Assembly (NCBI RefSeq): GCF_008831285.2
Contig: NC_045139.1
Span: forward strand, 7,782,204 to 7,846,203
DNA: 64,000 nt
Reading direction: 5' to 3'
Origin: Nymphaea colorata
Taxonomy: Eukaryota; Streptophyta; Magnoliopsida; Nymphaeales; Nymphaeaceae
In this document: positions 55,371 through 64,000 of the stretch, in pieces
How positions within the stretch are numbered: position 1 is the first letter of the stretch
How the letters are laid out: every line of letters begins with the position of its first letter
The notes under the pieces: model-generated
What the model was told of the DNA's origin: nothing
Seen by the model: the letters and a program-made list of their open reading frames with translations, nothing else
Database searches by the model: none
Program-made: the position numbers and the translations under genes

Positions 55371-58300
55371 TCATAGATCTTTCCTATATGTTGAACCATA
55401 ACGCCACAAAATTCCTCCAATAAGATTATTCAGGGAATGAGATGCCATTGGAACAAGAACACTTGATGAGAAGACAGTCGCCATTCCATACACCAATCCA
55501 ACAAATGTAGCCCTGCAATAAATACAAATATTCATTATGGAACATTATTAAAATCTGATGTAGAAGTAAACTCATAAATAATCACTAACAAATCAAGATG
55601 CTCATCAACCAGACCAAATGAGTTGCTTGTGAAGTGAATGCATGTGCTAATGTGCAAGTGCCTCTCCATATAGGTGAATGGGCACATGGGGAGTAACCAC
55701 CTCAATAAGCAAAGAAAACAAGAGAAGTACCAGATTGCAAAGGAAGATCTTCTGCCATTACCCAGGTGTAAAACACCAAAAAGGGCACCCACCGCCAAAG
55801 CACTCTTCCAGTTTAGGCCAAATAGAGGGAGTAAAGCACCACGAAACAAAAGCTCCTGAGAAGGCATAGGATTTGACACATTCAAGTAAAATAATGGATA
55901 CGTTAACTCGTGGAGAACTCTATATGCATCCCTCCTTGCTTACCTCACTTACTCCAGGCAAGATAGCAACAACAGCATAATCCCACAATTCAAGAGAACC
56001 AAGTACCTGCAAAATAACCACAAGGCACAAGGAAAGTTATGATACAACGGAAAGAGCTGTGCCTCAGCTAACTTATCAGTAGTACTAAGTTCATGATGTA
56101 ATAGTTGCCACCAAGTGGACAGAAGTCATTCAAAAAGGTTATTGTTGACAGAAACAAATATACTTGGTTGCGACAACTGAGATACTGAACTTCCCTACAG
56201 AAGAATGTTGGACTTGGTTATTGACAGATAGCTTAAAACTTTAAACTGACTATGGAAATAAAGCATCATAAGCACTAGTCGCAAGAAATCATGTTTCTGG
56301 TCTCTAAAGGCATATCTGCTCCTATATTTACTGATCTCCAAAACATAACCAGTCATTATTTTCCAAACACAGTTTCCATGTTTAGTTTGTCAGTGGACAA
56401 CATTTCTCATGTCAGATGGCTGAGCAGCCCGAGATAATTCCAAACCAACATAAATGGTATTCTATGTCACATGGGTGTGGTTAAGGGTATGGGTGCAGGT
56501 GTAAAGCAATTTCAAAGAATGTGGGTACGGGAGTGTAAGAGTGTGTGTGCGTATATAACAAAAATAAAATATACACAACAATAAGGGACAAAATAAATGA
56601 ATAAAGAAAAATGAAATGCAGATAAGCATGGAACAGTTCCTTCCATGCCCTGCACATGTATACAAATTAAAGGGAAAAAAAAAACTACAAACTGGACAGT
56701 TTAAAGCATGGTCAAAGTTAACTGAGTCCACAAAATGACGTATTCAGCCTCAGCCAAGTTGACTGCACCTGACACAGGCACCCATTTCCAGGGGTGTTGA
56801 GATGGGTATCTCCACTTACACAAGGTGTCGTATTACATAGAATGTATTAGTGTCTCATTACTCATAGACATTAAGTTAACGTCTCACAGTGACATTATTG
56901 AATGCATTATAATACAACTTTTATAAAGACTCTATCTCATATCCTCATAGTATTCAATGGGATAATAATATAATCACAAATAATGCCTCGGAGTTTTAAA
57001 CGGTGAGGTTTTTCTTGGGTATAATACGGTGGGCTTGAAAAAAACGAGAAAAAACGGTATTTTTTTAAAAAAAATAAGAAAACTTAAAATGGGGAAAAAT
57101 AAAGTGAGAAAATAATAACACAAACATCAAAAGATAATTAGATTTGCAACAAATAAAAAACTATAAAATGAAAAAAAAAACTGTTTGGCATTAAAAAAAA
57201 TTTAAAAAGTGAAAAACACGAAAAAACGTGTTTTTTCCTTTTTCACATTTTTCAAAAAACACGTTTTTTTTAGTTGTAAACAGCATTTCATTTTCTCACA
57301 TTTTTTGTGACTATGGATAATATACCGTATTACAAGAGTAACACCATTTCTTGATAACATCACATCATGTTCACCAAAAAAATGCATAGTAGATTCAATG
57401 CCTTCCAGATTAGGTAAAAATTAGCATTGCATAATACCATTGCCTCTGTGGTTGCAGTATTCTTTCATTTATCATCATTTATGACCAAATTTGGATCATA
57501 TATTATAATCATGCTAAAGATGTCTTGATAATATGGCATCATGTTAACCAAATTCCAATGTTGGTTCACTGCCTCAAGGTTAGGTAAAAATTAGCATTGC
57601 AAAAAGAGTGTTGCTCCTCAGGCTCCAGCATTTAGACTTCCAAAATTTATGGCCAAAGAAATGAGATAACACTCAATCAAAAGAATGGTGCTTCTGGAAG
57701 CTGCATTGCTATAATAGTGGACTGCGCACAACACTGAGCTTTCTAGCACTTGAAAACTTTAACATCATAGAAAATGGAACTTTCTTTTTTCTTCCACCAT
57801 CCATTGATAGATCAAACTGAAAATACAAGGAAACTAAAACACATCAAATTGGCCATACCTGTTGATTAGCAGCTTCACTAGAATCTGAAAAATCTGGCCA
57901 CAACTTCAAGAGAAAGAAACGGCATGTTGACACCAAAACAACCAGTCCTATCACCAATTCCAGATCCCCCCAGTCAAAGCTGACTGCAAGAAAGCTAAAA
58001 AATGACCAAAAATTGAAGTCACTATTCAAATCAAGTAACCCGAAATGCAAAATTCTAATAGACACCAGTAAATCATGACCTTTCTCCGAAAAAAGAAAAA
58101 TCTAATAGACGCTTTGACTTGAGAAAAGAAAAAGGATGAAAAACCATACATCAGAAGATATATTCTGGCAGTTAAGCACAATACAGCATGTGTGGTACAT
58201 TCTCTTCATTGTCAGGCTCCATTGTCCACTTCCCCGTTGAGGGAACACATCTATTATGATTTTTGGAGGCCACTATAAACGTGCAAGGTACTTAAACTAA

Positions 58301-61300
58301 TCACAGCAATTAATTATTTTGTCCAGTTACAAGATAGTAAATTTTTTGCAATTTAATGGCAAAACAAGAGTGTGTTACAACAAACCTACCTGGTAGGTGT
58401 ACCGTATATATATAAGTCATAAGAATGATGAGAACAGAATATCTGAATGCTAATTGCTCATCAAAGCTGCACTTACAAACCCCATTACTTCATAGATTAT
58501 GCTGAACAACTTATCCAGTCTGAGAGCTAAATAGCAACCATCCAGTGCCCAAACATAAAAATCTGAAGTTTTGAAATATCGCACCCACTCTGTTTTCTGT
58601 AGATCAGGAGAGGACCTAAGGGGGCATTTGGCAACAGAAACACTGTGTTAGTGTTACACGAGTCTACCCCAATCTTTGCAACAGTTCCATGCAACACCGA
58701 TGCGGTGTTCCTGCTGCCGAATGCACCCTAGATGTCTGCATTTCTAATTAGTTATACTCCATCATAGTACATTTTATCAACTGTTCCACAAAAACTAAAC
58801 AAAGTGTTCCATCACTGGAGCAGTTATAAGTAGCTAATATCAACAGTAAGAAAGCAATATTTCTATCTATAAGAAATATCAGGATACCAGAAACAGTTCC
58901 ATAAAGGTCTAACAAGATAAGAATGAAGAACCTTACAAGATACCTCAGCTGAGCAATCAGGAATTTCCCATCCACCTGAAGCTGCATTATGTGATACCTG
59001 TGATAATCGAAGGGATCAAGGATTGCAAAACACAGTAATTTATTTATTCCTTTGCACTGTATGTTTATAGCTGTGCACTACCCTAAGAAAAGAATGACAT
59101 GCCAAAGCTCCAGGAAACATTGTTCAAAGGAGAAATATCAAGAGAATCCCATACATGAATATTTCAGAATATATATTGAAAACAACGAACAACAACAAGA
59201 ACAGATCACCTAATACCACCTCATTAGGACTAGGAACACAGGGACTAAGTTCTAATGTTATCAAAGGCGTGGCGTATCGCGTATCGGTCGGGCCGATCTG
59301 TACGCCGTATCGTAACGTATCATAAACGTATCGTAGCATATCGTAAAATTAATTTTTTAATTTTTAAAAAATATTAAAAAAATCATAAAAAATTCGAAAA
59401 AAATCCGAAAAAACAAACAAAAATCAGAAAAAATCAAGAAAAATGTATTTAAAGGAACATTCATGTATGTGAAGTATGAACAACACATTCCAAAATAAGA
59501 AATGAGACATTTAAAATAACATAATAAGCAGTCAAACAGAATTTGATTACATCACAATTCATAAGATCAAAAGTCAAAACATATAGTTATCATCTTTCAT
59601 GATTCAACAATAATCCTCGTCAATCGTTAGCTTCTTCACTGGAAAAGCTTGATGCAAATGGAGAAAATCTCTCCCTCCCACTTCTCTTGCAGTGTTTAGG
59701 AACAAGAAAAGAGAGAGAGAAGAGCGTAGCTTTTAAAAGAACACGCAAAAAAGGGGCCATCAGGCCCCTTTTTAATTTTTCTCCCGCATCGTACGATACG
59801 GGGGTGTATCGCCCGTATCGTGCTATACAGCCCCCGTATCGCACGATAGCGATACGCGTACGATACGCATGCGTATAGCGTATCAAACGCGTATCGTATA
59901 GGCTTTTTTGACGTATACGATATGTATCGTACGATACGGACAACATTGGGACTTGGAGGGAAATAACACAGATCTGAAAGAGTTTAAATAATAAATAGTT
60001 CTGTTTTTTTTTTCTGCTGAAGTAACAGGCGTCACTAACATGTATGGAAGAAGACCTGATGAAGATAGGGGCACTCACTGTGTCTATATGTCTGAACCAT
60101 GGTGTTGCCTAAGTGGAAGTACTAGGGCCGATGGTAAATGGTAACCTTGCTATTGAAGCAGGGTAATATTGTTGTGAAAAAGGGCTGAATAAAGAAAGGG
60201 AAGTTTCATAGTGATAGAGTAGTGTTTTGTACTTTCTAGTGATGAAAAACAGGTGATGGTAGCAGCAAAGCTGTAAAGGTTAAGAATGGCAGTGTGGTGG
60301 TAGTAAAGATGAGGTACCAGTGAAAGGAGGAAGGTTAAAGTCTCAAAAACTATCTTTAGCAATATATTTGTAACAAAATTAGTAGAGAACTCTTAGTTTC
60401 GTAATTCTTCTGTTAGCGTTTACCTTTTTTTTTTTTTGTATTTCTAAGATTTGCTGAGGAAACAGCTTTGCCATAAAGATACTTGAGAAATACCTCAATG
60501 GTAAAACCCTGAGAACGGTATTTATGAATCTGATACAAATAAAAGGAATAATTTCCAAATACATCCAAAAGAGATTCAAACTGCAAATTCAAGATGAAAA
60601 TGCACACCTGTCGAATGGCCAAACCAAGAGCAACCAAGACCATGGATGTTAACGTGCAAGCCTGTAGTACAGTTTCTCTTGCAGAACTTGGAACAGAATG
60701 GTTACCAGCTCCATCACCATCACTATCGGAAATATTATTCTGAGAAATGGTGCTTGGTAAAGTTGTGAACTCAGCCCCATCACTTTTTGAATTCTCACGT
60801 CTACTTAACTCTTCAGTTCTTTTACTTCTTTTCGATTTGTATCTTGCAAAAGTTGTGCTCCGAGGTGATATGCCCTATAAAAGAAGAGGTGGTTACTGCT
60901 CAACGAGACCATATTGAAGATGAACTAGATAAACACAAAACAGAAACTTGAATGACAACAGCAGAATTCATGTTTAATCTGGAAAATACAAAAAGTGAAC
61001 TACTCAAGAATGTCATCTTTTTGGTCATGTATAGTTACCCGTAGTTGGGGAAAGCGAGCATTTCCTGCAACAAGGAGAGCATTTTTCATGAAATATTGAG
61101 ACAGATAACCTGAAATTTTGAATAACTCCCAGGTAAGTAGTGTGATCTAGCATTACAGCTCTATCTTATAACAAATAAAGCCTTGTATGACAAAGCCGTC
61201 TGCCATAATTCATACAGCAATAAAGCTTTACTACTCTTCAAAATACAAAATAAAGTGAAAGCAATACCATAGATGATAGATGCAATTCAGTTTGGGGAAG

Positions 61301-62356
61301 AATATTCGCCAATAATTAAACAAAGAAACCAGGGATATAAAAGCCGCTATTATCACAACAATATTCAAGCAGAAGCTGCATAGCGACTGAATAAGATGAT
61401 GATACAATGGGTTAAGTCCAATGTTGACACAACAAGGCTTAGTTGGCTGGATTCCAGATTTGGATTCATTTGGGATCTTAGGCTAGAATTTTTTTTATCT
61501 TATTGTGGTGTTATCAATCTTTTTGCGTTGGACCTATTGTTTGGGGATCTGAGATCCAATTCAAAGCTAGGTTTTGGCCCTCTTGAAAGGGGTTCTTATC
61601 TTTTGTTTTAGACTAATTGGATATTAAGCAAAACCCTATTTTCCTATTGCAATTAAATTCCTTCCGATTTCCATGTCTTTCCTTTTCATTTTTATTCTTC
61701 TTTGGTGCTTGTCGGGTTTAGAGCTAACACTCTAATCACTGAGTTGATATCTAGATAACGGTGCAAGAACTGCATACAACTGGCTAAAAGCCGAAGTTGA
61801 GATCTTCGAGTTGAAGGAGATGAAAAGTTCAATAATCCTGGATGCAGCTGCGGGCATACTCTGCTAGGAATCTGCCCAGCCACAGCTTGACTGTCAACTG
61901 AAGAAGGAAAATAATTAAGAGGCATTGGGAGATCATGCGTTAGAAGTTACATCGCTCACTCAATCAATTACACGTTCAACACTTAAAACTAAGCCACCTA
62001 GTTGAATGCAGAAACGGTACAAGAAGAACAACCAAGAAAACAAGCAACGTCTCGAACCCAGTCATGAATCATAAGATAATTCCAAGTCTCCATAGAAACA
62101 AAACGAAATTGACGAACTTCTTTCGCAATTGGAAATTCAAGTAGGCGTCCAAATTGTGAGATTATAGAACATGGACGCTCAAGCATGCTTCCAGAAGAAT
62201 GGTAGTTTATCACCAATTTTACTCCAATGGGATAAAGATTCAGTAGTGAGGAAGGTAAAAAGACGACAGACCCGGAACGGTAGAACAGGATGAAGGAGAT
62301 GATGGGGAGCAGAAGCTTCTCGCGGGAACGACGAGGACCGAATTCAATATCACCAT
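55371..62356 (-). CDS. SCO4: Chloroplast CPBP/CAAX-type membrane protease, SCO4-like (9 exons)
   Basis: Exons 62356-62272, 61897-61760, 61064-61039, 60874-60608, 58997-58937, 57983-57859, 56006-55944, 55855-55731 and 55512-55371 give 343 residues, close to the Arabidopsis SNOWY COTYLEDON 4 protein (At5g60750). The N-terminus is Ser/Arg-rich, like a plastid transit peptide. Several hydrophobic segments follow (for example about 71-88 of exon 4 and 'ELVIGLVVLVST'). The catalytic CPBP motifs are intact: EExxxR at 255-260 (E-ELLFR), FxxxH at 281-285 (FGVLH) and HxxxN at 322-326 (HSLNN). Family members are intramembrane metalloproteases; SCO4 is needed for chloroplast development in seedlings. The substrate is unknown. 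The exon 1 donor (GTCTGT) and exon 2 donor (GTTATC) are weak and are the least certain joins; exons 3-9 are firm. Confidence 0.88.
57005..57315. mobile_element. AT-rich family-E element within a protease intron
   Basis: It shares its landmarks with 9551-9810 (GGTATAATACGGTGGGCTTG to TGTGACTATG). It includes an internal inverted ACACGAAAAAACGTGTTTTTT palindrome at about 57206-57270. It sits inside the intron between the exons at 57983-57859 and 56006-55944. Confidence 0.5.
58616..58731. mobile_element. 116-bp MITE (family B)
   Basis: The left end CTAAGGGGGCATTTGGCAAC and the inverse of the right end CTAGGGTGCATTCGGCAGCA form inverted repeats that extend through the following AGAAACACTG / AGGAACACCG. 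It lies in the protease intron between the exons at 58997-58937 and 57983-57859. No coding and no clear target duplication. Confidence 0.6.
59262..59949. mobile_element. Element with dense GTATCG/CGATAC subterminal motifs (family F)
   Basis: The ends are AATGTTATCAAAGGCG (left) and, inverted, AATGTTGTCCGTATCG (right). Both subterminal regions (59265-59345 and 59785-59938) are packed with GTATCG, CGATAC and CGTATCGTACGATACG words in both orientations. The AT-rich middle separates them. Such arrays are typical transposase-binding regions of plant DNA transposons. A - strand frame at about 59620-59700 ends '...FSSEEAND' and may be the last piece of a captured or degraded gene. It lies inside the protease intron of about 1.6 kb (58998-60607). 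Confidence 0.5.
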
Positions 62357-62715
62357 CCTCTCTCTCTTTCTCTCGCTCTCTCTCTCTCTCAGTGGCGGCT
62401 GCCGTATGCCCGGGAAGATAAAGAACACGGGGAGATATGGCTCGGGCCAGCCCAAAGCATCACTCGTTTCATAAAGTTTTCACCTCGTTGGGCGCGAGGC
62501 CCAGAAGAAGAATGCACCAGAGGCTGCAAATAGCTGGGCTCGGAGCTGCGGCTGGCGGGCAACTGAGAGGCAAGCTGCGGCAAACTGCCTTTCTCGCTAC
62601 AAAAACACCAGTGAAAACCTCACACGCAGATCAGATTTTATGATAATTTGAAAATTAACAGATGTAGTTTTATCAAGTCATAAACTCCGACTGTGTTCAT
62701 GCTCTTTTTAATTCC

Positions 62716-62935
62716 TACAATTTTTACATTTTTCATATATTTGTGTAGCTCAATCATTGCGTAGATTGAATTTTATAAAATGTTAAAATTGAGTATTGGA
62801 TTTGTCCAACCACAAAAAAATGGGGTACAATTTTTACATTTTTCATATATTTGTGTGGCTCAACCATTGCGTAGATCGAATTTTATAAAATGCTAAAATT
62901 TAGTATTGGCTTTGTCCAACCACAAAAAATGGGGG
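62716..62935. repeat. 110-bp tandem repeat, two copies
   Basis: Units 62716-62825 and 62826-62935 both run TACAATTTTTACATTTTTCA to CAACCACAAAAAATGGGG, with about seven differences. They are non-coding. Confidence 0.9.
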
Positions 62936-63516
62936 AGCTAGACACGCCATCGTCATGTTTGTATTTACTCTTACCTTTCAAAAATATCTGGCAGCTCGGA
63001 TATATATATATATAGAGGCGTTAGACACTTACATGGCGCATGGATGAAGAATAATATCAGCTCTTAGTCTTTTTCAGATAAACAATTGAAAATAAATAAG
63101 AAAGAAAATGTGATATGAAGTATTTCAGTCATGTAATATTAAATCACATATTTGTCTCATAGTTTTTCTCTCAACATCTGAAAAAGAACATAAGTCCAAA
63201 ATTATTCCTTATCCATGTAATGTAGCATCTACCAATTGTTCTCTCTCACACTTTATATATATATATATATATAATATAATATAATATAATATAATTGCCC
63301 GACTCTGCTTCCCTTGTCCGAACCAATTCATGCCCATGAGCTTCATGGGCAGGTTGTAGCCTGGCCAGTAAGTCCAAGCTCGACTCAAACTACCTAGTCG
63401 CCCAAATTGCACCAGGCTGGTCAACTAGTTGGGCATGTCCATGTCATTCCAGTCAATCCCATACAAGAAATCGGGTGACTAACCTAATACCACGCATTGT
63501 CCAGCCTTATCCTAAC

Positions 63517-63626
63517 TTAGGGGCATTTGGTAACAAGACAACTAACACGGTGTTCGATGAACATGGAATACCAGGATTCAAATGTACTATAAATCTATGT
63601 TAGTGTTCTTGTTGCCAAACAGGAAG
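63517..63626. mobile_element. MITE (family B)
   Basis: The left end TTAGGGGCATTTGGTAACAAGAC and the inverse of the right end TTCCTGTTTGGCAACAAGAA form imperfect inverted repeats. Both are followed by AACTAACAC / CACTAACAT. About 110 bp, no coding. Confidence 0.55.
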
Positions 63627-64000
63627 ATTCTCTTTTCAACTTGCTTTAACTTCGGGCATGACTGAAGAGTGACAGCAGCTTGCCCACGATAGCCAGCAAA
63701 AGCACCTTATTGGAAACCAGGCTTTACAGCCATTAAAATTATGACAGGTTAACTAAACTGAAGGAACAAGCTGGGGAAGCATCTTCAAGCTGTATAAAGC
63801 AAGGTTTCAAAGACAAGTGGAATAGGATCGCTATGCTCAGATTTTACAGGACATTGATGTTTCACAACCTGTAAACTTCTCATCCATACCTAAAGGAAAG
63901 ACGTTTGCAGGCCATGCAGAAACTGGTGTCATGGGTCGACTAGGAGCTGCATCAACTTTACAGGTTTTGGACAGACTACAAACAAGTTTCTGGATGGAAC

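Larger units (their letters stand above)
62357..64000. other. Region upstream of the CAAX protease to the window end
   Basis: The CT-rich leader of the - strand protease lies at about 62360-62392, and its promoter is probably within 62400-62650, which is GC-richer. No other gene is supported. There is a 110-bp tandem repeat (62716-62935), a short TA tract near 63255-63294, a family-B MITE (63517-63626) and GGGCATG/GGGCAGG-rich repeat DNA at 63295-63480. Confidence 0.5.

Noticed and set aside
55535-55885. Apparent protease variant with Gln in place of the first catalytic Glu ('SQELLFRG')
   Set aside because: The residues before 'ELLFRG' are intron read-through. Splicing to the exon ending '...LPGVSE' restores the normal Glu-Glu motif.
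60413-60643. Separate small - strand membrane protein
   Set aside because: This is the end of the protease exon at 60874-60608 reading through its donor into the intron.

Overview
This 64 kb window is nuclear DNA from a flowering plant. The evidence is spliced genes with GT-AG introns of about 0.1 to 4.7 kb, plant-typical proteins (an EMB1006-like pentatricopeptide protein, a chloroplast CAAX-type protease, an ER cytochrome b5), CT-rich 5' leaders, AT-rich intergenic DNA and many small transposon remnants. I cannot name the species. There is no operon structure, CRISPR array or recognisable rRNA or tRNA gene.

Seven protein-coding genes can be assembled in frame, exon by exon. On the + strand: a short BAG-type ubiquitin-like protein (10741-11667), a membrane-anchored SAM-dependent methyltransferase (16073-16849), an EMB1006-like plastid PPR protein (20198-23906) and cytochrome b5 (39596-42308). 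On the - strand: a 63-residue membrane protein split by a 4.7 kb intron (26996-31867), an 11-exon NAD-dependent glycerol-3-phosphate dehydrogenase (44868-50406) and a 9-exon chloroplast CPBP/CAAX protease resembling SNOWY COTYLEDON 4 (55371-62356). Each gene is an independent transcription unit. Two are plastid-directed, one is an ER electron carrier and one is a cytosolic glycerolipid/redox enzyme, so I see no shared pathway.

The rest is accessory DNA. I recognise several families of short non-autonomous elements: (A) elements ending in CAGTGGCRGAGC-type inverted repeats; (B) small palindromic MITEs with TTTGGCAACA-type ends; (C) CAGGGGCRGAGC-ended elements; (D) about 460 bp hAT-like elements with GGATGTCAATA ends, one with a perfect 8-bp target duplication; (E) AT/poly-A-rich elements ending TGTGACTATG; and (F) an element rich in GTATCG motifs inside a protease intron. 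There are also LINE remnants on both strands.

The least ordinary piece is an approximately 0.7 kb insert at 34768-35474, inside a family-A element. On the - strand it carries a TATA-box promoter, a 107-codon coiled-coil ORF and a TAATG stop/start overlap into a second ORF. It is bounded by a perfect 39-bp direct repeat. I read it as a possible endogenous pararetrovirus fragment, on inference only. I found no convincing new multi-gene system.
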